Shown: positions 35,411 through 43,156, counted from the first letter of the stretch. The stretch is DNA of 64,000 nucleotides from Pseudomonadota bacterium (GCA_021849425.1 JAJZSY010000003.1:124001-188000), one strand, 5' to 3'. Program-made: numbers and translations. The notes: generated from the letters alone by a model not told the origin.

Positions 35411-35752
35411 ATGAAGATTCTGCCCGCTATGCTGCTCTCGGTGGCTGTGGTCGCGACGGCGGTCCCGGCTCTGGCCGCAACCACGCCCCCAACGCCTCCC
35501 GTGTCTGCATCCCAGTCCAACCGCGCCGGGACCATGCCGCAGTGGAACGGCATGTCGGGTGGCTGGATGAGGGGAGGCAGGATGATGTCCTATCGGGGTG
35601 GCCAGAGCGGGATAATGGGTCCCATGATGGTCATGATGCGGATGATGACCACGGTGCAGGGAGCCTCGAACCGAGCGGGTTCCATGCCGGGCAACCTGAT
35701 GATGGGCAGACCGCCGGCCAGACCGGCCGGGACGCAATCCCAGTCGCATTAA
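35411..35752 (+). CDS. Methionine-rich periplasmic protein
   Basis: 113 residues. Cleavable signal ending at AALAA (about residue 22), then a Met/Gly/Arg-rich mature part with clusters such as RGGRMMSYRGG and GPMMVMMRMMTT. No known domain. Met-rich secreted proteins of this kind commonly bind Cu(I) or Ag(I) in the periplasm; a direct role is inferred from this and from the adjacent two-component system. AAGGA precedes ATG 35411; the longer open frame from 35300 includes the promoter region. Confidence 0.72.
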   Translation: MKILPAMLLSVAVVATAVPALAATTPPTPPVSASQSNRAGTMPQWNGMSGGWMRGGRMMSYRGGQSGIMGPMMVMMRMMTTVQGASNRAGSMPGNLMMGRPPARPAGTQSQSH

Positions 35753-35859
35753 CGACCCGAAATGGTTGGTCAAACGCTGCGGAGAGTCCTCGACTGGCTT
35801 GACCACAGGCGGTCAGGCCAGTCCGAGGAGCATGCAACGAACCATGGGGAAGTAAGACA

Positions 35860-36000
35860 ATGATAGGCAGCGGCATGATGAATGGTTGGGGATGGGGCAT
35901 GATGGGAGGTGTCGGCCTGGTTTGGCTCCTGATCGTGATCCTCGTCATTCTCGCAATCGTCGCGTTGGCTAAATACGTTTTTTCGGGAAGACGCGACTGA
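35860..36000 (+). CDS. 46-residue small membrane protein
   Basis: A short open frame starting MIGSGMMNGWGWGMMGG, then a single hydrophobic helix (VGLVWLLIVILVILAIVALAKYVF) and the basic end SGRRD. The GWGWGMMGG head plus one TM is a recurring layout for tiny proteins near copper-resistance genes, usually left unannotated. Same direction as the Met-rich gene, 107 bp downstream, so probably co-transcribed. No strong ribosome site (GGGGAAGTAAGACA precedes the ATG). Confidence 0.6.
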   Translation: MIGSGMMNGWGWGMMGGVGLVWLLIVILVILAIVALAKYVFSGRRD

Positions 36001-36009
36001 CTGTCGATG

Positions 36010-36114
36010 TCATTTTTCAAAGCCGGTTGCGGTGTGGTCCAAAGACACCTTGAGGGCCAAATCACGAATCTCGCGATGGTCCTCCACCATCAGGATATGC
36101 GGGACGTCGCTCAT
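36010..36114 (-). pseudogene. Truncated response regulator (first 34 residues)
   Basis: ATG 36114 opens a frame reading MSDVPHILMVEDHREIRDLA, nearly the same as the N-terminus of the intact regulator at 34452-35177 (NEAPHILLVEDHREIRDL). After residue 20 it diverges and stops at residue 34, before the phospho-acceptor Asp. It is therefore a remnant of a second, related regulator gene, left when the neighbouring MFS/ATPase block joined here. Confidence 0.75.
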
Positions 36115-36160
36115 CTCCCTAATCGTTACGCGTGAGCACGCAAGTGTAACCTTCTCTGCC

Positions 36161-37420
36161 TCACAGCAAGTCTTGCCGCGTCGGGCTTGCTTTCTCGACC
36201 GCGCCGGGCGGAATCTCTGACCGGAACAGCGCGACCGAGGCCCAGGCTGCGGCGGCCTCTACAGCAGCAAAAGCCCCAAGCGCAGGCCCGAAGCCGAGGC
36301 GGAGCACGTCGCCGAAAACGAGACTTCCAAGGCCGAAACCGGTAAACAAAAAGAACACGTTGAGGCCCATGGCCTGCCCCGGCCGCTTGCCACCGAGGGA
36401 CGTGACAATTCCGGCAAACAGCGGTTGTGTCATGTCGTAGCCGAGCGACAGGATCGTGACCGCGATCGCGGCGGCAAGCAGCGGCAGGCCGAGGATCAGC
36501 GCTGTCGTTGCGAGAGAACCAAGCCCAAGTCCGATCGGAAGGAGCCGGCCCCGGCCCAGCCGGTCCGCTGCTCGCCCGATCACCGGGCCGAACAGAAAGC
36601 CCGGAACGCCATAGCCAAGAAGCGCCAGGCCAATACCGATCGGGCCGAGGTTGTAGCGGCGCTCGAAGTAGACGCCGAGCCAGGTGAACACGCCGGACTG
36701 GAACACGGAATTGAGCAAAACACAGAAGTAGGTGCGCCGGCCTCGTGGCGTGCCGAGCAGATCCCGGTAGCCCCGGAATAGATCGCCCAAGGTCGCGGCC
36801 GCTTGGCGCGGGCGCGCCCCGATGAATCCACGGTAGGGCAAGAGCAGGAGCAGGACGCCAGATCCGGCCGTACCGACGAGGAGAAACAATCCCTGCCAGC
36901 CGATATACGGCTCCAGCACGGCACCGAAGGTCGAGCCGAAGGCCATGCCGCCGGCCATGGCGCCGAACAGCCAGCCAAGCGGCCGGCCTCTTTGCTCGTA
37001 GGGGAACATACCACCGACCAGCACGAGTGCGAGCGGCACAACCCCACTCGCGCCGAGACCGGTCAGCACGCGCCACGCCGCCAGCGCTGCGACGGAATGC
37101 GCCGTCGCGGTCAGGACCGTGAGCACGGCGAAGGCGGCGAGCGAGGCGAAGATGAGAGGACGGATGCCGAGCCGGTCCGCGAGCAGACCGTAGGCCAACG
37201 TCGCGGCCCCATAGGGAATCAGATAGGCGGGAACGATCAGACCGACGGCTTCGGCAGACACACCGAAGGCCGCGGAGAACTGCGGGATGATTGGCGCCAC
37301 CATGAACGCCTGGAAAAAGACGATGAAGGTCGCCAGCGCGAGCACCTGCAGGAGGCGCTCGCGCTCAACCGTTGCGCTTGACTGGCCCTCGGTCACCGCC
37401 CCCGGTGGTGTTGCGTTCAC
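36161..37420 (-). CDS. MFS transporter (DHA1-like), last gene of the merR-ATPase operon
   Basis: 419 residues with 12 hydrophobic segments. Motif A region GLLADRLGIRPLIFASL, motif C-like LTGLGASGVVPLALVLVGG, and a second-half motif GRAADRLGRGRLLPIGLG. Predicted inner-membrane secondary transporter; substrate not readable. Its start overlaps the stop of the P-type ATPase gene by 4 nt, so it belongs to the operon that begins with merR at 41293. It may export the same metal or a metal complex. Confidence 0.82.
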   Translation of the reverse strand: MNATPPGAVTEGQSSATVERERLLQVLALATFIVFFQAFMVAPIIPQFSAAFGVSAEAVGLIVPAYLIPYGAATLAYGLLADRLGIRPLIFASLAAFAVLTVLTATAHSVAALAAWRVLTGLGASGVVPLALVLVGGMFPYEQRGRPLGWLFGAMAGGMAFGSTFGAVLEPYIGWQGLFLLVGTAGSGVLLLLLPYRGFIGARPRQAAATLGDLFRGYRDLLGTPRGRRTYFCVLLNSVFQSGVFTWLGVYFERRYNLGPIGIGLALLGYGVPGFLFGPVIGRAADRLGRGRLLPIGLGLGSLATTALILGLPLLAAAIAVTILSLGYDMTQPLFAGIVTSLGGKRPGQAMGLNVFFLFTGFGLGSLVFGDVLRLGFGPALGAFAAVEAAAAWASVALFRSEIPPGAVEKASPTRQDLL

Positions 37421-39876
37421 GCTGCCGCCTCCGCTCGCAGCGCCGCGTCCTCCACGGGATGTCCGACGCTGACGATGGCGTCGAAGAACAGGCGCGGCCG
37501 GCCCCAGAGCGAGTTAGCGAAAATCGCCGTGACGCTGACCGCCATCGCGACCATTGCCCAGACCGGGTAGATCAGCCCGGTCGCCGCGACCGGGATGCCG
37601 ATCCCGTTGAACAGAAAGGCCAGGGCGATGTTCTGCAGCATCTTGCGGTAGCTGTTCCGGCTGATCATCCGGGCGACCGGAAGCGCGTCGATCCGGTTGG
37701 AGAGGATGATGATGTCGGCCGACTCGATGGCGATGTCGGTGCCGCCGCCCATCGCGATCCCGACATCCGCCTGCATCAGCGCGGGGGCATCGTTGATGCC
37801 GTCGCCCATCATCGCAACCCGGCTGCCATCGGCCTGAAGGCCGCGCACGATTTCCGCTTTCTCATGGGGCAGGACACCAGCACGCACCTCATCGATCCCC
37901 ACTTCCAGGGCGACATGCCGTGCCGCGCGTTCGTTGTCGCCAGTGACCATGATTGGCACCATCCCCGTCTTGCGCAACGCCGCTACCGCCCGCGCCGCGT
38001 CGGGCCGCAGCGTATCGCCCAGGGCCAGCGCCCCAAGCGCGCGGCCGTTCCGGCCCACCACGATCACCGTGTGCCCGGCCTTTTCCAAGGCGCCGATCCG
38101 TTCAACGAGACGTGATAGATCGATGCCGCGCTCCGTCAGAAAGCGCGGGTTGCCAACCAGCACGTCGTCTCCCTCAATGCGCGCGACCACGCCCTTGCCG
38201 GGTATCGCCTCGAACGACCCGACCTCGGGCGGAACGATGCCGCGCTCGAACGCCGCATTCACCACGGCTTGCGCGAGGGGGTGCTCGGATGATGCCTCGG
38301 CCGCGGCGGCAACAGCAAGAAGTTCGTCTTGATTTCCTTCGATAACCTTGATGTCCTGCAGGACAGGGTGCCCTTCCGTGAGCGTGCCGGTCTTGTCGAG
38401 CACGATCCTCGTCGCCAGCCGGTAACCCTGGAACGCTTCGCCTGTGCGCATCAGGATACCCCGTCCGGCAGCGTCCCCTGCCCCGCGTACGATGGAGAGC
38501 GGCGCGGAGATGCCGACGGCGCACGGATAGCCCATGACCAGCACACTCAGGCCGGCGAATACCGCCCGCTCCACATCGATGTGCCCAGTGCCGAGCCATG
38601 AGCCGATGAGCCAGCCCACGAAGGCCGTCATCGCGACGAGCAGCACCGTCGGGGTATAGACGCGCAGCACGCGGTCAACCAGGTGCAGCAGACCCGGCTT
38701 GAGTGCCCGCGAATCCTCGACCTCGCGGATGACCTTGTTCAGGAAGCTGGCCTCGCCGACCGCCGTGACCTGCACCAGCAGCGTGCCGGTACCGTTGATC
38801 GAGCCGCCGATGACGGCGGCACCTTCTGTCATCTCGACAGGGATAGGCTCTCCGGTCACCAGGGATTGGTCAACCCCGGAGCGGCCGCTCACGACAACAC
38901 CGTCCACCGGTACGCGCTCGCCGGGACGAACCCGGACCCGATCACCAACCGTCACATCCGCGAGCGGAACTTCCATTTCGATATCGCCGCGCAGGATGCG
39001 GGCCGTCTCCGGCTGCAGGTCGAGCAGCTTCTTCACCGCCTGCGAGCTGCGCGTCTTGACGATGAGCGACAGCCACTCCGAGAAGATGTGATAGGTCAGG
39101 ACCATCACCGAGACGGCGAAGAACGGCGCGGTCGGGTAGCCTGGCTGCTTCAGCGAGAGCCCGATGATGCCGCCGGCCATGCCCGCAAAAGCACCGATTT
39201 CGAGCAGCACATGCTGGTTGAGGATGCCGCGCCGCAGTGCCTGATACGCCATCACCAGGATGTGCTGACCGATGCCGAAGACCAGGACCAGGGCCAGCGT
39301 GGCGACAATCCAGGGCGTTGCTCCGACAATCCAACCAAGCTGCCGCGCGAGGAGCAGCGCGACCACCGCGCCGGCCAGCACCGCAGTGCCAAAAATCGCC
39401 GTGGCGAGGCCGCGAGCACGCAATACGAGGAAGACCAAACCAAGCAGACTCGCGAACACGGCAACGCTGAGCGTGATCGCGGCCGAACCGTTGGCCGGGT
39501 TCGCGATCAACGCGATCGCCAGCAGGCTGAACGCCGTCGCGGTGAGAAAACGCCGCCCCTCGCGTACCAGGTCACGCTCCTCGTCCTCGAACGGGCGCAG
39601 CTTGCGCGGGTCCGAGACGGTATAGCCGATCTCGCGCAATATCTGGAGCAGTTGGTCAGGGCGCGCGACACTCGGATCGTATTCGACGAGGGCCTGCTCG
39701 TGCGTAAGGCTCACCGACACCTTGTCGACGCCGGGCTGACGCCCAAGCGCCTTCTCGATGGTGCCGGTGCAGAGCGAGCAGTGCAAGCCGCCGATCCGGG
39801 CGCGGATCTTGCACCGGTTGGGCCGATTTGACGGTTCTTCGGTCCAGAACGTTTCAGGGGCAATTGTTTCTGACAT
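37417..39876 (-). CDS. Heavy-metal P1B-type ATPase with YPC motif in place of CPC
   Basis: 819 residues. N-terminal HMA domain with C33-x2-C36 (GLHCSLC); A-domain TGEP (341-344); TM6 motif Y450-P-C452; P-domain DKTGT (494-498); HP (532-533); GDGINDAP (691-698). Exports a soft metal from the cytosol using ATP. Cu(I) pumps have CPC in TM6 and a YN pair in TM7; here the first Cys is Tyr and TM7 reads LFNGIGIP, so specificity may differ. It is the fourth gene of a five-gene operon headed by a mercury-type MerR, with Hg(II) as the candidate substrate by inference. Confidence 0.9.
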   Translation of the reverse strand: MSETIAPETFWTEEPSNRPNRCKIRARIGGLHCSLCTGTIEKALGRQPGVDKVSVSLTHEQALVEYDPSVARPDQLLQILREIGYTVSDPRKLRPFEDEERDLVREGRRFLTATAFSLLAIALIANPANGSAAITLSVAVFASLLGLVFLVLRARGLATAIFGTAVLAGAVVALLLARQLGWIVGATPWIVATLALVLVFGIGQHILVMAYQALRRGILNQHVLLEIGAFAGMAGGIIGLSLKQPGYPTAPFFAVSVMVLTYHIFSEWLSLIVKTRSSQAVKKLLDLQPETARILRGDIEMEVPLADVTVGDRVRVRPGERVPVDGVVVSGRSGVDQSLVTGEPIPVEMTEGAAVIGGSINGTGTLLVQVTAVGEASFLNKVIREVEDSRALKPGLLHLVDRVLRVYTPTVLLVAMTAFVGWLIGSWLGTGHIDVERAVFAGLSVLVMGYPCAVGISAPLSIVRGAGDAAGRGILMRTGEAFQGYRLATRIVLDKTGTLTEGHPVLQDIKVIEGNQDELLAVAAAAEASSEHPLAQAVVNAAFERGIVPPEVGSFEAIPGKGVVARIEGDDVLVGNPRFLTERGIDLSRLVERIGALEKAGHTVIVVGRNGRALGALALGDTLRPDAARAVAALRKTGMVPIMVTGDNERAARHVALEVGIDEVRAGVLPHEKAEIVRGLQADGSRVAMMGDGINDAPALMQADVGIAMGGGTDIAIESADIIILSNRIDALPVARMISRNSYRKMLQNIALAFLFNGIGIPVAATGLIYPVWAMVAMAVSVTAIFANSLWGRPRLFFDAIVSVGHPVEDAALRAEAAA

Positions 39877-39879
39877 TTT

Positions 39880-40590
39880 CTATCCTCTCATTCCAGGCAT
39901 TCCCATTCCGGGCATCGGCTGGCGGATCGAGACGAACAATCCGAACCAGATCGACCAGAGGCCAACGGCAATCAGGATCAGCCCCGTGATGATCGGCATG
40001 CGACGCGACAGGCCGCCCAGCCAATCGATCACCCGGCGCGCCGGCGCGAACAGCACCGCGACGACGAGCGGCAGCGACAGCGCCAGGCCGAACAGCGCGA
40101 GCGAAAGAAATCCCGTGGCGAGCGGCCTGCCGTCCGCACCACCCGCCGCGGCCGTGCCAAGCAGGGCAAGGACAAGAGGCGCCGCGCAGGAAGGAATGTT
40201 AAAGCCGAACAGCACGCCTAGGCCGAGCGATCCGCGCAGGTTCGACAGACGGGAGAAGCTGGGACCGAGCGCGACCATCAAACGTCCTGTTTGGCCGGTG
40301 ATCAGGAGCAGGCCGAGAATGGCATAAAGGCTGCCCAGGGCGATCCAGACATCCTTCTGCGCCCCCAGAAACCGGCTGCCCAGAAACGCCGCGAGCAGGC
40401 CGAACAAGCCGATCGTCCCGGCGCGGGTCAGGGCAAACCCGATCGTCTCGACTAGCTTGCGTCGGGCACTCTTGCGTTCGAGAAATCCGACGAACACCAG
40501 CGTGGCGCCCAGCGTGCAGGGTTCGACGAAACCGACCAGGCCGAGCCCGATCGGCAGCAGAACGGTCGTGACGGCGACATTCGGCGTCAT
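39880..40590 (-). CDS. CcdA-like transmembrane thiol-electron carrier
   Basis: 236 residues with about six TM segments. Two conserved Cys-containing TM motifs, VEPCTLG (C25) and IPSCAAP (C135), match the redox pair of CcdA/DsbD-type proteins, which pass electrons from cytosolic thioredoxin across the membrane. A Met/Pro/Gly tail (MPGMGMPGMRG) could touch metal. It lies between the HMA chaperone and the ATPase, with a 4-nt overlap and a 3-bp gap. In this operon it could keep metal-binding thiols reduced or carry metal directly; neither is proven. Confidence 0.82.
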   Translation of the reverse strand: MTPNVAVTTVLLPIGLGLVGFVEPCTLGATLVFVGFLERKSARRKLVETIGFALTRAGTIGLFGLLAAFLGSRFLGAQKDVWIALGSLYAILGLLLITGQTGRLMVALGPSFSRLSNLRGSLGLGVLFGFNIPSCAAPLVLALLGTAAAGGADGRPLATGFLSLALFGLALSLPLVVAVLFAPARRVIDWLGGLSRRMPIITGLILIAVGLWSIWFGLFVSIRQPMPGMGMPGMRG

Positions 40591-40802
40591 TGTCGGGCCG
40601 TGACCCGGTAGCCGGGGCGTTCGATGGTCGCTGCGAGACGATCTTCCGTGACGATTCCTGGATCATACAAAACGCGCGCCTCGCCGCTTGCGAACGAGAC
40701 CGAAACGGCCTTCACGCCCGGCTCCTTCTCCAGCAGGGCCTTGACGGTGCTGGCGCACCCGTCGCAGCGCAGACCCTCGATCCTGAAAATCGTGTTCTTC
40801 AT
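40587..40802 (-). CDS. Small HMA-domain metal-binding protein (CopZ/MerP-like, no signal peptide)
   Basis: 71 residues: a single ferredoxin-like HMA domain with the metal-binding loop RCDGCAST (C13, C16) and the usual ending Y-x-V. There is no export signal, so it is a cytosolic chaperone rather than periplasmic MerP. Probably delivers metal to the HMA domain or TM site of the ATPase encoded two genes downstream, or buffers it for MerR. Four-base overlaps on both sides. Confidence 0.88.
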   Translation of the reverse strand: MKNTIFRIEGLRCDGCASTVKALLEKEPGVKAVSVSFASGEARVLYDPGIVTEDRLAATIERPGYRVTARQ

Positions 40803-41293
40803 CGCGTGTTCTCTTTTTTATGCTTTGTGCAGGACGATTTTCTCGGGTTGGTGTGCGGGCGCCTCCCATTCTCGGCGCGCCCGCCGGAGCGAGGCGTCAG
40901 CGCATCCATGATCGAGCACGCCTGTAAGGCGCCCTGTCCAGGGCAGGCCGCGATCAGCCGCTCCAGCGCGGCGCCGATATCCTGGAGCCGCTGGATCTTC
41001 CGCCGCACGTCAGCAAGTTTCGTGGTGGCCTGCTCCCGGACTTCCGAGCAGTCGGTAGCGGGATCGGCCCGCAAGGCCAGCAGTTCGTGGATCTCGCGCA
41101 GCGAGAAGCCGAGCTCCTGGGCCTCCTTGATGAACCGGATGTGCTCGATCGTATCGGCCGGATACCGCCGCGCGCCCGAACCCTCCAGCTTCGGCGGCTG
41201 CCGGACAAGGCGCTGCCGTTCGTAGAAGCGGATCGTCTCGACGCCGACGCCCGCCTCACGCGCGGCTTTCCCAATGGTCAGTTCTGCTCTCAT
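40799..41293 (-). CDS. merR: MerR-family regulator of the mercury type
   Basis: 164 residues. N-terminal winged helix (LTIGKAAREAGVGVETIRFYERQRLV), linker helix, and the three cysteines that bind Hg(II) in Tn501/Tn21 MerR at exactly the same numbers, C82, C117 and C126 (C-x8-C between the last two). The C-terminal tail (about residues 132-164) is longer than usual, basic and overlaps the HMA gene. First gene of its own operon, preceded by the ribosome site AGGTGG and the operator at 41311-41342. Represses, and with Hg(II) activates, that promoter (established for the family). Confidence 0.9.
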   Translation of the reverse strand: MRAELTIGKAAREAGVGVETIRFYERQRLVRQPPKLEGSGARRYPADTIEHIRFIKEAQELGFSLREIHELLALRADPATDCSEVREQATTKLADVRRKIQRLQDIGAALERLIAACPGQGALQACSIMDALTPRSGGRAENGRRPHTNPRKSSCTKHKKENTR

Positions 41294-41310
41294 CTTTCCA
41301 CCTCGTGCCC

Positions 41311-41342
41311 AATATGGGGTCCGTACTGTAGTACGGAGTCAA
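41311..41342 (-). promoter_or_regulatory. MerR-type promoter with mercury operator
   Basis: Read leftward: -35 TTGACT (41337-41342), a 20-bp spacer and -10 CATATT (41311-41316). The spacer holds the perfect dyad CCGTAC-TACA-GTACGG (41321-41336). The over-long spacer is the signature of MerR-controlled promoters, and the dyad is nearly the same as the CCGTAC...GTACGG operator of the Tn21/Tn501 mer operons. It lies 18 bp upstream of the merR start. Confidence 0.85.
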
Positions 41343-41412
41343 GGGAGATCGGCAGACGTCACTCGATGGACGATACGACGCGCAACTGGAATGCCCCGCT
41401 CCAGATGCACGT

Positions 41413-41534
41413 GGCACAAATTGGCACAGTTTCCCGTCCCGCTGACAAGTTTTGGTGACACATAGTCCCTATATCTTGCTTTCGGCGGGCAAAGCTCTGC
41501 CGCGGCGGCACACGGAGATTCTCCGTAGGATCGC
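41413..41534 (+). promoter_or_regulatory. Promoter/leader region B (twin of region A at 35251-35370)
   Basis: TTGGCA (41421-41426), TGACAA (41443-41448), TGACAC (41456-41461, again 13 nt later), -10-like TATATC (41470-41475, again 14 nt later), then palindromes GGCA...TGCC and ACGGAG-ATT-CTCCGT. The palindrome arms are kept while the centres differ from region A. Drives the metallo-hydrolase gene at 41570 and lies back to back with the merR promoter. Confidence 0.6.
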
Positions 41535-41569
41535 GCATCTTTGCCAGATCCAAACTCGATGGAGGCACC

Positions 41570-42460
41570 ATGACCGAAAACGCTCCCCTGATCCGGGCAT
41601 TCTTCGACGAAGCCACCCATACGGTGAGCTATCTCGTGGCCGACCTTGCCACCCGCCGTGCCGCGGTAATCGATCCCGTGCTCGATTACGACGCAGGGTC
41701 AGGCGAGGTAGACACGCGCTCCGTTGAGGCAATCCTGCGCGGCGCCGAGGCGGATGGGCTCGTCATCGAGCGCGCGTTGGAAACCCACGCCCACGCCGAT
41801 CATTTGTCGGGCGCTCCGTTCATCAAAATGCATACCGGCGCGCGGATCGGGATCGGCGAGCATATTCGTGATGTGCAGCGTATTTTCCGGCCGGTTTTCA
41901 ATGCGACCGACGTGAAGGCCGATGGCAGCGACTTCGATTGCCTGTTTCGCAATGGTGAACGCTTCCGCATCGGCGATCTGGAGGTGGAAGTGCTGCACGT
42001 TCCGGGCCACACGCCTGCCGATATCGCGTATAAGATCGGCGATGCAGTGTTCGTGGGTGACAGTCTGTTCATGCCCGATTACGGCACCGCACGTGCCGAC
42101 TTCCCCGGTGGCGACGCGCATCAACTCTACCGCTCGATCCACCGCCTGCTGGCGCTACCCCCCGAGACGCGGCTGTTCATGTGCCACGACTACAAGGCGC
42201 CGGGACGCGAGCACTATGCCTGGGAGACCACGGTGGCCGAGCAGCGTGCCGGCAACAAGCACGTCCATGACGGCGTCACCGAAGACGAGTTCGTCGCGAT
42301 GCGAGAAGCGCGTGACGCGACCCTCGCCGCTCCAGCGCTTCTGCTGCCGTCAATCCAGGTCAATATCCGCGCCGGGCGGTTTCCGCCCGCCGAGTCCAAC
42401 GGCGTGCGTTACCTGCTCATCCCTGTGAAGTCCAAGGGTGAAGCGATCACGACTTCCTGA
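41570..42460 (+). CDS. MBL-fold hydrolase of the persulfide dioxygenase (ETHE1/Blh) group
   Basis: 296 residues. Metal motif THAHADH (72-78), VPGHTPADI, GDSLFMPDYGTARADFPGG and a late HDY. The DYGTARADFPGG segment marks the ETHE1/Blh subgroup, mononuclear Fe(II) enzymes that oxidise glutathione persulfide to sulfite. No rhodanese domain is fused. Cytosolic. GGAGG lies 5 nt upstream of ATG 41570. It shares its promoter type with the Met-rich gene at 35411, which suggests a link between sulfur and metal responses. Confidence 0.85.
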   Translation: MTENAPLIRAFFDEATHTVSYLVADLATRRAAVIDPVLDYDAGSGEVDTRSVEAILRGAEADGLVIERALETHAHADHLSGAPFIKMHTGARIGIGEHIRDVQRIFRPVFNATDVKADGSDFDCLFRNGERFRIGDLEVEVLHVPGHTPADIAYKIGDAVFVGDSLFMPDYGTARADFPGGDAHQLYRSIHRLLALPPETRLFMCHDYKAPGREHYAWETTVAEQRAGNKHVHDGVTEDEFVAMREARDATLAAPALLLPSIQVNIRAGRFPPAESNGVRYLLIPVKSKGEAITTS

Positions 42461-42479
42461 CCGGTCCGGCCGATCTACG

Positions 42480-42493
42480 GCAGCGAAGGCTGC
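42480..42493 (+). terminator. Weak hairpin downstream of the MBL-fold gene
   Basis: GCAGC-gaag-GCTGC stem of 5 bp followed by TTCAAATAAAAAG. A possible but weak terminator 20 bp after the stop; the downstream tract is A-rich rather than T-rich on this strand. Confidence 0.3.
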
Positions 42494-42583
42494 TTCAAAT
42501 AAAAAGTTGCCAACCTGCCGCTAGAAGCCCGATCGAAGCGGCAAAATCCGAAACTCGTACCGTTACCATTAAGGATGGATGCT

Positions 42584-43156
42584 ATGAAACGTCGTACCGT
42601 TGCCGCTGGAATCGGCGGACTTATTTCGGGCTGGCTCGCGCTTGTCGGGTTCGGTCGCAAAGAGGCTCTGGCCGACTCATCTAGAGACGCCACCGGAGGC
42701 ATGATGGGTGGAATGATGTCCGGCAATGGCATGCAGGACATGATGTCGCGCGGGAACATGATGGGGCCGATGAAGCTCGGCATGGAATTGTTCGAGCGCC
42801 ACGCCGAGATCCAGCGCGCCACCCAATATCTGCCGAACGGCATCATCGACGCCACGGTGTCGGGCAATGCGAAGACCGCCGGCATCATCCAGGCCCATGT
42901 GATCGAGATGTACAACCGTCTCGCCGCGAACCGGCCGTTCAATTACATGATGAGCCCGAGTGCGAGCACGATGCTGCAGAACCCCGATAAATATCAGCGC
43001 TCGTACCGGCTGCTGCCGACCGGCATCGAGGTGACCGAGACCTCGGATGATCCGGAAATGGTCAAGGTGATCTACGCGCACGCCAAGGAGCTCGACCGCT
43101 TCGCCAAGGACGGCATGCCGGCGATGATGCGCGGCATGATGGGCAATAAAATGTAG
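42584..43156 (+). CDS. Tat-like exported Met-rich protein of unknown function
   Basis: 190 residues. N-terminus MKRRTVAAGIGGLISGWLALVG looks like a twin-arginine type signal (KRR then a weakly hydrophobic run). The mature head is Met/Gly-rich (GGMMGGMMSG, MQDMMSRGNMMGPMKLGMELF), then a conserved-looking helical domain (RHAEIQRATQYLPNGIIDATVSGNAKTAGIIQAHVIEMYNRL) with His residues, ending MMRGMMGNKM. I do not recognise a named family. A periplasmic copper/silver-binding role is inferred. AAGGA 8 nt upstream supports ATG 42584 over ATG 42575. Confidence 0.68.
   Translation: MKRRTVAAGIGGLISGWLALVGFGRKEALADSSRDATGGMMGGMMSGNGMQDMMSRGNMMGPMKLGMELFERHAEIQRATQYLPNGIIDATVSGNAKTAGIIQAHVIEMYNRLAANRPFNYMMSPSASTMLQNPDKYQRSYRLLPTGIEVTETSDDPEMVKVIYAHAKELDRFAKDGMPAMMRGMMGNKM

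Noticed and set aside
41411-41425. Possible sigma-54 promoter (TGGCAC...GGCA) upstream of the MBL-fold gene
   Set aside because: The GG-GC spacing is one base short of the -24/-12 rule and the twin region A does not keep the motif, whereas both keep the -10 box.
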